DNA from: Protostelium mycophagum
Lineage: Eukaryota > Evosea > Variosea > Protosteliida > Protosteliaceae
Assembly: GCA_002081555.1 (NCBI GenBank)
Contig: MZNV01001901.1
Span: 1-23,430 of the forward strand
DNA: 23,430 bases
Direction: 5' to 3'
Shown: positions 1 to 11,406 of the stretch, piece by piece
How positions within the stretch are numbered: the first letter of the stretch is position 1
How the letters are laid out: each line of letters begins with the position of its first letter
The notes under the pieces: generated by a model
The model's database searches: none
Seen by the model: only the letters and a program-made list of their open reading frames with translations
Told to the model about the DNA's origin: nothing
Made by a program: the position numbers and the translations under genes

Positions 1-7
1 AGGGACC

Positions 8-313
8 ATGCTAACCGTTCACCACCTCAACAACTCTAGATCTCAGAGAATACTCTGGTTGTTGGAAGAATTAGGTATGTGAAATTGTCTCAAGTAGATA
101 ATGTTCGTCATGTGGCTTCTGGTTGACTTAAACAAGGTGTGGAGTATGAGATCAAACATTACGAACGTCTTCCCAACAAACAAGCTCCTCCAGAGCTCAA
201 GCAGGTACATTTAGCTCATCAGAAGAAAAAAATGCAATGGTTAAATCTGAAAGGTTCATCCTCTTGGCAAATCACCCGTGATCACAGATGGAGATGTCAC
301 TGTGGCAGAATAA
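8..313 (+). pseudogene. Partial glutathione S-transferase copy 1 (N-terminal exons only)
   Basis: This is the first of three tandem copies of the 5' part of the GST gene. Exons 8-74, 137-204 and 254-313 encode the start of the thioredoxin-like domain (SRSQRILWLLEELG, then EYEIKHYERLP, then HPLGKSPVITDGDVTVAE). Relative to copy 2, 35 bases are missing after GTGGCAGA, and the frame meets TAA at 311-313 right after the VTVAE segment. There is no C-terminal helical domain, so a product would be a short truncated fragment. The window opens at AGGGACC, the same leader that precedes copies 2 and 3, so more copies may lie upstream. A non-functional duplicate is most likely. Confidence 0.75.
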
Positions 314-338
314 GCACAAACAACCCAAGAGAGGGACC

Positions 339-704
339 ATGCTAACCGTTCACCACCTCAACAACTCTAGATCTCAGAGAATACTCTGGTTGTTGGAAGA
401 ATTAGGTATGTGAAATTGTCTCAAGTAGATAATGTTCGTCATGTGGCTTCTGGTTGACTTAAACAAGGTGTGGAGTATGAGATCAAACATTACGAACGTC
501 TTCCCAACAAACAAGCTCCTCCAGAGCTCAAGCAGGTACATTTAGCTCATCAGAAGAAAAAAATGCAATGGTTAAATCTGAAAGGTTCATCCTCTTGGCA
601 AATCACCCGTGATCACAGATGGAGATGTCACTGTGGCAGAGACAGGTGCCATCATAGAGTACATCCTGGACAAGTATAAGCACAAACAACCCAAGAGAGG
701 GACC
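339..704 (+). pseudogene. Partial glutathione S-transferase copy 2, in frame with the full gene
   Basis: This is the second tandem copy of the GST N-terminal domain: exons 339-405, 468-535 and 585-704, with the same splice sites as the complete gene. It encodes 85 residues of the thioredoxin fold, up to AETGAIIEYILDKY. It then runs without a stop through KHKQPKRGT, which is former 5' leader now read as codons, into the ATG of the complete gene at 705. Translation from 339 would therefore give a transferase of about 305 residues with two N-terminal domains. Whether this upstream ATG is used cannot be seen; the copy may simply be a duplication relic. Its bases are almost identical to copies 1 and 3, so the event is recent. 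Confidence 0.7.
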
Positions 705-1736
705 ATGCTAACCGTTCACCACCTCAACAACTCTAGATCTCAGAGAATACTCTGGCTGTTGGAAGAATTAGGTATGTGGAATTGTCTCAAGTAGATAATG
801 TTCGTCATGTGGCTTCTGGTTGACTTAAACAAGGTGTGGAGTATGAGATCAAATATTACGAACGTCTTCCCAACAAACAAGCTCCTCCAGAGCTCAAGCA
901 GGTACATTTAGCTCATCAGAAGAAAAAATGCAACGGTTAAATCTGAAAGGTTCATCCTCTTGGCAAATCACCCGCGATCACTGATGGAGATGTCACTGTG
1001 GCAGAGACAGGTGCCATCATAGAGTACATCCTGGACAAGTATGGAAAGGGAAGGCTGGTTCCTCAGCCAGGTACACCCGATGCAGCCAAGTATGCCAGCT
1101 TCATTATCCTTCACATCTAAATCCTTTAGATTCAGATTCTATCTTCATTTTGCAGAGGGCTCGGCCATTCCTCCTCTTGTCATGCTTCTCGTGTTCAATG
1201 AGCTCGACGCACAGGCACCCTGGTTGGCGAAGCCTTTTGTTTATGGCCTCACCGCTACCGTCAGAAGGGGGTACCTCTTCCCAGAGATAAAGAAGGTGAG
1301 ATTTCACGGAAATTTCTAGCTGATGTCCCTTCATTTTTCTGGTCATCATGTCTCACAATGTACAAAGATGTACATAGATTTTTCTCGGCTCTGACGAAAT
1401 TTCCTTTTGAGGACAGTGTGTTCTAAAAATAGAACTTTATCTCACCCAATTTACACGAAAAATTCAAGAATATTATTGTACAGTCCCAAAAAATTGCGAC
1501 TTACGCATGTACAGATCACCGACTTTGTCGAGTCGGAATTCGCAGGCCGCGAATTTTTGGCGGGAACATTTTCTGCCGCCGACATCGTGATGAGTTTCCC
1601 ACTGGAAGGGGTGAGAAAGGCGGGGAGATTGCCCGTGGAGAAGTATCCCAACATCAATGGATTCTTGGACAGAATCCACCAGATGGAGAGTTACAAGAAA
1701 GCCCTGGAGAAGGGTGGACCTTACGATTACGCATAA
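705..1736 (+). CDS. Glutathione S-transferase, complete (Gtt1-like)
   Basis: A cytosolic enzyme predicted to conjugate glutathione to electrophiles. Exons 705-771, 834-901, 950-1089, 1130-1295 and 1515-1736 join in frame to give 220 residues, the usual size of the family. The N-terminal thioredoxin-like domain holds the Ser-rich start SRSQRILWLLEELG, the cis-proline segment GKSPVITDG and the glutathione-contact motif AETGAIIEYI. The helical C-terminal domain holds FYLHFAEGSAIPPL, then FLAGTFSAADIVMSFPLE, then the closing FLDRIHQMESYKKALEKGG. These match the fungal and bacterial Gtt1-type class. The fourth intron (219 nt) is long for this locus and starts GTGAGATTTC, as introns in the ATPase gene do. 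The third intron's acceptor has two in-frame choices six bases apart; TTTAG at 1125-1129 gives the better family spacing. Confidence 0.88.
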
Positions 1737-2222
1737 CCGTTGTAGATTAAAAAATACACCAGGAATTATTCGGTTTTTTCTGGTCTCTGCAGAAATGCGG
1801 CCCAAGCCAACGCCACCGTAGAAAGAATTTTCCACCAGCGACAGAATTGTCGCCGTTAGGTCTGAATAGGCATTGTTGGTATGAGATAAGAGAGCTCTTT
1901 GTGGCCAATATGCTGGCGAAATGCCCCTCAGATTGCATTTTGGTGTCGGCTTGCTTCTGCAACAAATAGAATATTTCGTCCAAGTGAATTTCGTGTTTGC
2001 GGCTTGCCGAAAATTTCCAAAAGCACAAGTAGAATGTTGGTGCATCTTTTGCAGCAAGGCCGCAAAACAAAATGTACTTCAACACAAGCAGTGCGGCTTA
2101 ATTCACATAGATACTTTGAATGGCTTGATGTGTACATGAGGCCGTTTTGCTTTGAAAGGATCTTATATTTCTTTTGAACTACAGAGTTGTATTCTGATTT
2201 TATTCTTCAAATAGCTGTGGAA
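1737..2222. other. Spacer between convergent GST and kinase A; no supported gene
   Basis: This holds the 3' flank of GST, with the octamer GTTGTAGA at 1739-1746 directly after the stop, and the 3' flank of kinase A, with an AATAAA on the minus strand at 2199-2204. Long minus-strand reading frames exist, but they show no recognisable domain. Several variants of a TTTGCGGCTTG-like motif occur between 1940 and 2080 on both strands. Confidence 0.6.
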
Positions 2223-5200
2223 CTATCTTCTGGGGCTTTGAATGAAACCGTCCACGATCTGGCACACTTCCTCCATTGTGGGCCTGCTTTGTGGATTTTC
2301 ATCCAGAATTCTCCTCAATAAGTTGTACATAACACAGCCGTGTGGGATGTGAGGGGTCAGCTGCCCTCTCATCATCTTGGGAAATCTCAGTGGATTTCAC
2401 ATGGTTTATAAATCACCTGAGTTGCGACATCATATACGGTCAGGGTGGGGTAGGGGTCTTGGCGGGTGATGATTTCCAACACCGTTATGCCGTAGGACCA
2501 GACTGTAGAGGTCAGACTTTCAAATTTGAATTTTGGCGGGAGAGTTTTGCGGATGGATATTCATCTGCGGCACTTACCGTCGCTCTTCTCGGTATGCATG
2601 TGCGTCATGAAGCATTCAGGCGCCATGTGTCTGATTGGCAAAGAGTTTCCAGAGATCAAATACTCATTACTCGGTGTCATCCTACTAAGTCCAAAGTCAC
2701 TTATTTTAGGCGTCAATTCCTCTCCCAAAAGCACGTTTCTGGCGGCCAAATCTCGGTGTAATATGTTCTCTTCGTGCTGAACATGTCACTATATTTGATG
2801 ATGTCATCATTACGTACCAGGTGGTGGAGCCCACGGGCGATACCAAGAGCAAAATGAAGGATATTTGCGTCAGTTATTACAGCACTTGAATGTACATATT
2901 CGTACAGCGATCCATGCGGCAGATACTCCATGATGACACTAAGAGGTTGGTCTACAATGCCGTAGAACTATTAACACTCAGAAATTGTTTACTTGAGCGA
3001 AAAACCCTCACCGCAACAATATTTGCATGATTCTTCATCTGTATCATCATGGTGATCTCATCAACAAAAGATTTTGGCACGCTCTGCGCATCAGTCACCG
3101 ATTTGACTGCGCACGGAGTATTCCTCCACAGCCCCTTGTACACGATTCCGAATTCTACAACGTGTTAATTTAGTTTGGCGCCAAAATAACTTTTTCAAAA
3201 TTTAAAAATCACCTCCTCTTCCCAGCTCCCTTTGGATGATAAGATCCTCCCAGCGGACTGCGACGATGTCTATAACGGTAAAAGGTGAAGTCTTAGCGCC
3301 GGTTGATGTTGTCTGTACTGTGAAATTATTGCCTTCAACAGCAGGGGCGTAATTGCTGCCCATATACGCGGCCATGGCGGAATTATTGTTGGATGGATCA
3401 GCTTTGAGTGGAAAACTCGATATGTCTTTGATCGCGTGATTCGTCTTCTTGCGCCTGAAACAGATTAGAATTGATTATTGAGAAACATCAACAATCTCGA
3501 TCAATACCTGCGAAGTGCGATGAAGATGAGGACGGCGGTGATGGCTAAAAAGGCAAGTCCGGCGAAGACAGCACCGATTGCGATCTTTGCAGTCACAGAA
3601 AGATCAGAAGATGAAGAGGTGCTCCCAACCGAGTCTGGTCCTAAGATAGTGCCGTTGACCGGCGCGGATGAGGATGAACTCTGAAATTTGAATTCAGATT
3701 TTGGCGGGAAAACTGAATACGTACCGAAGAGATGCTGATTTGAAGGTTCAGGTTGATGGTGTCCGTTGTAGATGGTAGATGTGTCGTCGTGATGACAACT
3801 GTGGTTGTGGGGTCTGTCGAGGTGATCTGTTCCGTTGTTGAGGGATGTGTTGTCGAGGAGCCAGCAATACTAGAGGTACCAGTCACAGTTGTTGTAGCGG
3901 GGATTGGTGTGGGCTCCGTCGACGTAATTTGTTCCGTTGTTGAGAACTGAATACTTTAGCAGATAAATTCATGATTTTCCAACCTGGCCAGTTGTAGAGA
4001 TAGGCATTGTTGAGGATTCAGCGACAGTAGAAGTACCGGCCTCAGTCGATGTAGCGGGAATTGTTGTTACGGGCTCGGTAGACGTGATTTGTTCCGTTGA
4101 GAACTAAACACCCTCAGCAGATAAAATTGGGATTCTCCTACCTGTTGGCCTGTTGTAGAGATATATATTGTCGAGGATTCAGCGACAGTAGATGTGTCGG
4201 CCTCTGTTGTTGTAGCGGGAATGGTTGTGTACACTTTCGTTGTAGATGCAAAACCTGTTGTGGTTTGAGCTTCAGTTGATGTGTCTACCACTAATTTCGT
4301 CAACAAAGTGATATTATATAAACTGAATTTTACCAGTGGAAGTTTGATGTTCAGTTGTACTCTGTACTTCGGTAGAGGATAACGCTGCTGTTGTAGATGC
4401 AATAATGGTTGTTGTACCCTCCATTGTAGTGCTCCCAGCCCCCGTTGTAGACTCATGCACAGATGTGGTAATTTGTTCAGTTGTAGATTGGTACTCAGTA
4501 GTTGTAACGAACATTGATGACGTGATTTGGATTGTTGTAGTTTGAGCTTCTGTTGTTGTGTCGAAAACAGACGAGGTGATTTGTTCCGTTGTAGTTCGCC
4601 CTTCTGTGGTGGAGAAACCGACTGTCGAGTCAATAAATAGTAAATGATTGATTAATATACCAGTCGAAGTTTGTCCTTCCGTGGATGATAATGCATTTGT
4701 TGTTGTGTCAAAAACAGATGTTGTTGCTTCCTCGGTAGATGTGATACCAACTAATATTATGTCAATGAAGGCCACTTTCGGCTATATAATTACCGGTGGA
4801 AGTTTGACCCTCGGTGGAGCTCTGTGCTGCAGTGGATGATAAATCCTCTGAAAATATGTTAGCAAATGACCAAGTGTTGTGGAATTTACCGGTAGAACTT
4901 CCAAACACAGTTGTGGATAACGCCTCTGAAAAGGACGTTAAAAATCAATCTTTGTTGTTTTTAATGAGCCTTACGTGTCGAGGTTTGGCCAATGGTTGTG
5001 GTGATGAAATCGGTTGTCGTGTCGAATTGGCTGGTAGTTTGAGCGAGTGTTGATGTGAATTGTGCGGTCGTACTTTCGACCTCTGTGGTTGTATCGTATT
5101 CGGTTGTGGTTTCAAACTGAATATGTTCATACATACTCAATGGAGATATCAAGTTCACCTCTGTGGATGTCTGGTAAAGGGTGCTAAAGTAAGTGTTGTA

Positions 5201-6457
5201 GCTTAGGTGAGTGAAGAAAGCATCCAAACCACCATGACTGACGTTAAAGACTCCATTAGTGCTGCCTGATAAAGCGAGATTGGTTTCATCAATGCGGAAT
5301 CCCGAACCCACATAATCGTTGCCTGGTGTCCCAAATTGGTTTATGTATATTGGGTCCATTGTCAAATCCAGGGAGAAGACTATTATGTCCAAACCTCCTG
5401 CATTTGGTTTCGAGGTAAAAGTACCTGCGGTGGTTCCAAATGCGTATAATTCTTGATTGACTGGGTCATACACGATAGATGTCAATGTATCGTTGTAGGG
5501 TGTTGTGTAATTTCGTCTTGTCAGGGTCCCTGTAGCATCTCGAATATCCATTATCGCTGATATGGCGTCTGTTCCATACGAAGTTGTATTTCTCATCCCA
5601 ACGATTGCTATAGTCGTTGATGGGATCGGCGCAATCCCATATCCAAAATCATCTAGTGCTGAACCGTATTGAAATGAGCGAAGAATATTGCCTGAAGTGG
5701 AATTGCAGAAGAGGAGAAGTACATCGCTTCCTCCGTAGTTAAACCAAGATGCGTACGAACCATAAGTTGATCCAACAATTATTGACTGCTTGAATAAAAA
5801 TGTGATTCCTCCAGCTAAATCTAACGACGAAGTTCCGAAAAGCTGATTGTACAATATTGCTCCAGTGGTGGCGTCCAATTTGGTTGACCAGATATCTCCA
5901 TTGCCAAAAGAAGGGGTACCATACCAATTGGGGGTGTTTGTGTCGCCAGTTGTATACAATGCTCCTCCGGCATAAGATATTCCATTTGCTGTGTCAGAAT
6001 CTGGAGTTCCGAACTGTTTATACCACAGTGCAGATCCTGTTGCAAGGGAAAAAGCCCCGACAAAGATGTCCCAGTTTCCTGTTGATCCATTTCTTGTGGC
6101 ACCGGAGATGGTGCCTTGCGTTTGCCCCAATACGTAGATGGCTGTACCAAATGCTGAAGCTACACATAAATCCGCAGCATCTGTCCCAAACTGTACTGAC
6201 CAAAGAAGCGTGAAACTATCCGGTGAATATTTCTGCAAAAAGCAGTCCTCTTCTCCGAGAGAGATACTTGCGAGATTCCCTGATGTCCACCCAGAAACGT
6301 AATAATTTCCACTATTATCTAACACGACACTTGAAGATAAGTCTCTCTGAGAGGTTCCAAGTTGATCAAACCAGTGGGGAAAAAGAATGTCATCCTGTGC
6401 CACTGTTAAGGATAACCGTAGAATGATAATCAAGAAGGTAGTTCTCGTTCTCGCCAT
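2223..6457 (-). CDS. Receptor protein kinase A: SBBP beta-propeller ectodomain, Thr-rich stalk, TM helix, TK-type kinase
   Basis: A probable surface receptor with a cytosolic kinase. Fifteen exons join in frame to 1195 residues: 6457-4975, 4925-4890, 4847-4794, 4750-4661, 4621-4334, 4290-4142, 4103-3984, 3946-3725, 3680-3508, 3454-3213, 3154-3012, 2967-2818, 2776-2578, 2502-2417, 2375-2223. Order of parts: signal peptide; about seven SBBP blades marked by QLGTS, QFGTD, QFGTP, LFGTS, QYGSA, a degenerate blade and QFGTP (to about 430); a Thr/Ser stalk rich in STTE; a membrane helix at about 846-870 followed by RRRKK; and the kinase. The kinase has glycine loop LGRGEFGIVYKG, Lys970 (CAVK), HRDLAARN (Asp1059), DFG (Asp1077), MAPEC and SDVWSYGI. 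All catalytic residues are present, so it should be active. The usual Trp of the PxxWMAPE segment is His. It shares a promoter with kinase B. Its ligand is unknown, and tyrosine versus TKL specificity is undecided. Confidence 0.87.
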
Positions 6458-6631
6458 GATGGTGTCGAAATTATCATCGCGACTGTTGAATATCTCGCAA
6501 GATTTCGGAGAATTTATCTTGCAAGATTTTCAGCCTTGAATCTTGCAGGATAACCAGATGAGAAGCGGGAAGCTTATCTTCCAAGATAATTGGAGACCAA
6601 AAGAAGTATTCGAGTGCTTGATAAAGACGTG
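6458..6631. promoter_or_regulatory. Bidirectional promoter of the two kinase genes with four phased 12-bp palindromes
   Basis: Only 174 bases separate the two divergent start codons. Four matches to ATCTTGCAAGAT lie at 6492-6503 (ATCTCGCAAGAT), 6516-6527 (perfect palindrome), 6540-6551 (ATCTTGCAGGAT) and 6576-6587 (ATCTTCCAAGAT). Start-to-start distances are 24, 24 and 36, all multiples of 12. This suggests binding sites for a dimeric regulator on both genes. No clear TATA box is seen on either side. Function is inferred from position and symmetry only. Confidence 0.65.
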
Positions 6632-9600
6632 ATGTTTCTCACGAGATCAATTCTGGTGTTATCATTCCTTCACCTTGCAAATGGTCAGTTCACTTCACCG
6701 ATCAGCCGCTTTTGGGTGAATCAATTTGGCACAAACACTACAGATTATTCAACAGGGATAATATCCGACGCACAGGGGAATATCTATACTCTCGGGTTCA
6801 CGATCGGCTCGCTCTTCGGCAACAACTTAGGCACATCCGGAACGAATGACTGCTTTCTTATGAAGACAGCACCAGATGGGTTTACTCTGCTGTGGGGAGT
6901 TCAATTTGGAACACCGAGCGAAGATCGTTGTGTCGGGATGGTCTTATCTTCATCACTCATCTTCATCGTTGGATATTCACAAGGTAGCATGCCAGGTTGT
7001 ACTTCCAATGGTGATTTCGACGCTTTCACATCTAAATACACCACTGAAGGCCTTCTTGTGTCCAACTACCAATTTGGAACCAACAAGGCGGATCAAGCCT
7101 CCGGTAGGGCGATTAATCGAGCGCAACACTAAATTATTTAGCAATCGTAGCAGATGGGACTGGAAATCTGTTCATTTCTGGATCAACTTCAGGTACACCA
7201 TTCTACGGGAGTAATAGTAAGGGCCGATCGGATATGTTTATTTGCAAATTCAATCAAGCCTTCAATATGGCTTGGTGCAAGCTGGCCGGAACATCAACCA
7301 ATGATTATTCGTTTGATTTGGCGATGAACACCGACAGCTCATCGGTATTGCTCGTGGGAAGCACATACGGTTCATTTCCTACCTTTGCAAATGCTGGATT
7401 GCAGGATGCAGCCGTTTTGGAATTTCAAGCTTCCTCCGGAGCAATCACATACACTTACCAATTTGGAGATGTCAGCGACGACATAGTGTATGCGGCCACC
7501 TACACTTCAAACTGTTGGATTATGGCCGGAAAACTCTCCGATTCTAATGGGGATACATTCAGTTTTGTTGGTACCATCCTGGTATCATCCAATCCCTATG
7601 CTGTTAATACCCTCATGGATGGCCTCACTACTTATTGGTCTTCCGTTCTTCGTGTGGGTTCCTCCTTCTTTGCTACTGGAACAACAGCTGGGGCGATCAG
7701 TGGCTATTCGAACCAAGGAGGATATGATATCGTACTTGCGCAGTTCTCTGGTCCAGGAACTCCCACATTAGATTGGGCAGAACAGTTGGGTACATCACAA
7801 GACGATTACCCGGGTGATTTAGCACTATCCAGCAATTCGACCCTTTTGTGTGGAACAACCCTTGGTACATTCAATATAAGCCATGGTGACAGTGATGGGT
7901 TCATCATGAAGTTTGTCCCTATTATCACATACCCGTCTTCAACTGCCTATCAATCCACAACCGAAGCGCTGACAAGCACTGAGCAGGTATCTCATATTTT
8001 CTCAAATCTCACTCAGAAACTTCAGATAACGACTACGGTTGAGATATCTTCTACTGAGGTATATTCCACAACAGCTCAAGCCTCTACAACCGGTATGATA
8101 TGCTCTATTCAGTAATTGAATACTTATATATTAAAATAGAAGCGGTTACATCTACAATCGTATTTACAACGAGCGAATATGATAGCACCACCATCGAACA
8201 ATCTTCAACTGTGCCTTACACATCAACAGTTGATGCCACCTCCACCGAACAATTATCCACCACAGGTAACTGCAAATATTTAACCGTTAATTAATTATTT
8301 CAGTAGCTGCATCCACAACGGAAGCAGAAAGTACAACAATTGGTGGTACATCCACAATTGTACAATCCACAACGGAGGCAGGAAGTACCACAATGGGTCA
8401 TACTTCTACAATTGCAGGATCAACAACAGAGGCGGCAAGTACAACGGTGGTAGACACCACAACGGAGGCAGGGAGCACAAACATTGCGGGAACTTCGACA
8501 TTTGCTCAGTCTACAACTGAGGTAGAAAGCACCACAGCCGCTGGTTCATCCACGATTGTTCAATCCACAACGGAAGGAGAAAGTACAACAGTGGGCGGAA
8601 CTTCTTCCATTATTGCATCTACAACAGAAGCCGAAAGCACAACAGCCGCTCAAACATCTACAATTGGTGGGTCTACGACGGAAGCAGAAACCTCGACGAT
8701 TGTCGCCACATCTACAAACGGTCAGACTACAACGGGTACGATTTCAACTAAATATAATTTGAATTAATAATTTTGCAGTTGAAGCATCCACAACTCAAGG
8801 AGAAACGACTATGATTGGCTCTTCCACACAATTACAAACGACAACAGGTATCGTCATGAGCCTTAGAATGAATTAATGAACACAGTTGGAATATCCACCA
8901 CAGAAGGGGAGAGCACTACGGCGGCTGAATCCACCACCGCATTTGAGTCCACCACAGGTGAATTGAATTTAATATAATATTATTGATTCTCCAACAGTAC
9001 AACCAACTACAACCGCTGCAGCGTCCACAACTAATTATGCGACATCAACAAATCCTCAATCTACAACGGTGGTGGAAAGCTCAACAAATCAAGCCACAAC
9101 AACAGAGGATGCTAGATCTACAACGAACCAAATTTCAACGACGACTGAGGTAGGAATAATTATTTGGCAAGAGTTGCAAGAGATTTATTTAAAAAAGGTT
9201 ACTTCCACAGAGGCCAAAACATCCTCGCAAGTACAAAACATATCAAGCGCCTCTTCAATTGCGGACACCACCTCACAATTGGACACATCTACAAATCCAT
9301 CTACAACGGAGAGTTCCTCCACTTCAGCATCTCTTGCCACCAGTACAGATGCCTCTACAACGACAATTTCCTCTTCTACAAACCCGACTACAACGGGATC
9401 ATCCACTCACGATAAGTCATCTTCTTCTCCATGCACGACCACCGACGTGAGTGCCATTCATCTGGTACATAATATCTATTGTAGATGCGTATCAACTGTT
9501 TTCAGGATGTTTCCACAACCGAAGCAGTCAATTTGACAACAGAAGTCGGGGAGTTCACACAGGTAGATTTCGAAATTTCTGCAAAAAGTTGACGAAAAAT

Positions 9601-11406
9601 CTCAGGAAACTACCAACCCTGTAACAACAACTACAAACGAGGACAAATATGTACGTTCAAATTTGAATTTCCCGCCAAAATCCTTACCCTGTACAGTCGA
9701 CCCCAGTCTTCCTCCCTTCTATTTCCTTGAATCTGACACAGACCCCGCCTGACAACGCACAAGGCACCGTCGGGGATTCTAACAACAGCAATTATGATTA
9801 TTCAAACATTAGAGCTGGAATAATAGGCGTGGTGGTCGCCGTCTGCGTGGCCATCTTTGTCATCATGGCCATCGTGATCATCCGATTGAGAGCAAAGAGA
9901 AGAAAGACGATACTGGCCGAGACCAGGGTGAGCGTTGTAGTTTGACAATCACGATGACGTCATGATGACGTGTGCAGATCCACCCCACCCCCGGGCCGTG
10001 GATCGGCGATGTCAGACTACAAGAATACACACTATCCAACAGATCCCACGAAGAGTTACTCTCTCCCGTTTTGAATCCTTTAGAACCATCTACCAGCACG
10101 CTGGCGCTTTCTGTTTCCAAGAGCGTGACTATCCTGTGGTCACAACTGACGATTGACAAAGAGTTGGGAAGAGGAGGTGACGCTCACTATTTCGGCAGAT
10201 CATATGTCGGCTGTGGTGTCTGTGCACAAATCGCAGTGGTCGGAATATGCTTTTGTTTCGCGGCTTTGCCACAAGCAGTAATAGAACCCATCCTTGCAAA
10301 GACACATGCAGACGTGTATCTTCGCGGCAAGTACAACAGCCACAAAACATCTATAAAAATATAGACTTACAATCTCAGCGTTCGGAGTGGTGAATAAAGG
10401 CAAGTGGCGATCTACACCTGTGGCCATTAAGAAGGTGGACGCGGGGGCGATACCGACGAGCATGAAATCCTTCTTGGATGAGATATCACTCATGATACAA
10501 GTCAAGAACCACATCAACATCGTTTCTGTACGTAACTTGAAATTTCACAGAAAACCAGATAGTTTTTTATTTATAATTTAGAAAATTCTGTTATGTTCGA
10601 AAAATCCCTGCAAATTTTGATTCTGAGATTTCGCTGAAATTTCACCTAGTTCTACGGGATGGTGGAGGAACCACTGTGCGTGGTGATGGAATATCTTCCC
10701 AACGGGTCACTGCTAGATTTTATCAGGTCTGATAAACCCGTAGACGAGAAGCAGATCTACAACTGGGCTATTGGAATTGCCAGAGGAATCCATCACCTGG
10801 TAATTTTCAACCTTTTTTTTCGAAAAAAGAATTTTTTTGAATTTTTCAAATTAAAAATTAAACATGGAAAAATCTTCAAAAAAATGAAAAACTCACCATC
10901 ACAGCACCAAGAGGGAGTTCTGCACAGAGATCTTGCCGCCAGAAACGTCTTATTGGGAGAAGGACTTTGCCCGAAAATAAGCGATTTTGGACTGAGCAGG
11001 TTCAACAGCCACAATGACGAGTATGTCATACATGGAACATCATTGCCCATCAGACACATGGCGCCAGAGTGCTTCGTGACACACAAGCACACGACAAAAA
11101 GCGATGGTGAGAATATCTTCAAGAGATCTTTTTTTTGAATGCAAAATATGTATTCCTTCTTGACATTTAACAGTTTGGTCTTTTGGAATCATTCTGATCG
11201 AGATCATCACGAGAAAGGATCCCTACCCAGACCTCTCCGTTTATGAAGTCGCTACTCTCATGCTTAAAGGACAATTGGTCTGTCCTATACCAGAAAAGCC
11301 AACGGCTTTAGCTAGGATCATGGAGGAGATTCTATCCAGCGATCCGTCAAACAGACCTTCTATGGGCACGATATGCACAGATATAGAACATGCATTGAAC
11401 GAATGA
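6632..11406 (+). CDS. Receptor protein kinase B: SBBP beta-propeller ectodomain, Thr-rich stalk, TM helix, TK-type kinase
   Basis: A paralogue of kinase A. Seventeen exons join in frame to 1249 residues: 6632-7103, 7142-7986, 8026-8092, 8140-8265, 8304-8735, 8779-8847, 8886-8957, 8998-9149, 9198-9446, 9506-9562, 9606-9650, 9697-9927, 9978-10176, 10379-10527, 10650-10799, 10905-11106, 11174-11406. The ATG at 6632 begins a clear signal peptide (MFLTRSILVLSFLHLANG). The ectodomain has about seven SBBP blades (QFGTN, QFGTP, QFGTN, LAGTS, QFGDV, a degenerate blade, QLGTS), then a long STTE-rich stalk probably carrying O-glycans, then a membrane helix at about 902-924. The kinase has LGRGAFGVVNKG, Lys1023 (VAIK), HRDLAARN (Asp1114), DFG (Asp1132), MAPEC and SDVWSFGI. 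The intron that interrupts kinase A before MMRGQL is absent here. AATAAA follows the stop at 11407-11412. Most stalk introns are phase 1. Confidence 0.87.

Larger units (their letters stand above)
1..1042 (+). repeat. Tandem duplication of the GST 5' leader and first three exons (3 visible copies)
   Basis: The start ATGs at 8, 339 and 705 are 331 and 366 bases apart. Each unit holds the leader (ataagcacaaacaaccc...), exon 1, intron 1, exon 2, intron 2 and most of exon 3. The 35-base difference in period is a single deletion in copy 1. Copies 1 and 2 look identical apart from this; copy 3 differs at a handful of bases and by one A in the A-run of intron 2. Only copy 3 continues into the rest of the gene. 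Confidence 0.93.

Noticed and set aside
1473-2057. 194-codon minus-strand reading frame
   Set aside because: It runs antisense through the last GST exon, whose protein is clearly real, and has no recognisable domain.
4067-4633. Long minus-strand frame rich in Gln, Leu and Ser within kinase A
   Set aside because: It is the shifted frame of the STTE-coding stalk exons and crosses their introns; the spliced STTE frame is the consistent one.
8304-8735. Direct repeats that could suggest a CRISPR array or minisatellite
   Set aside because: Repeat spacing is irregular and in codon register; the repetition is explained by STTE-type protein repeats.
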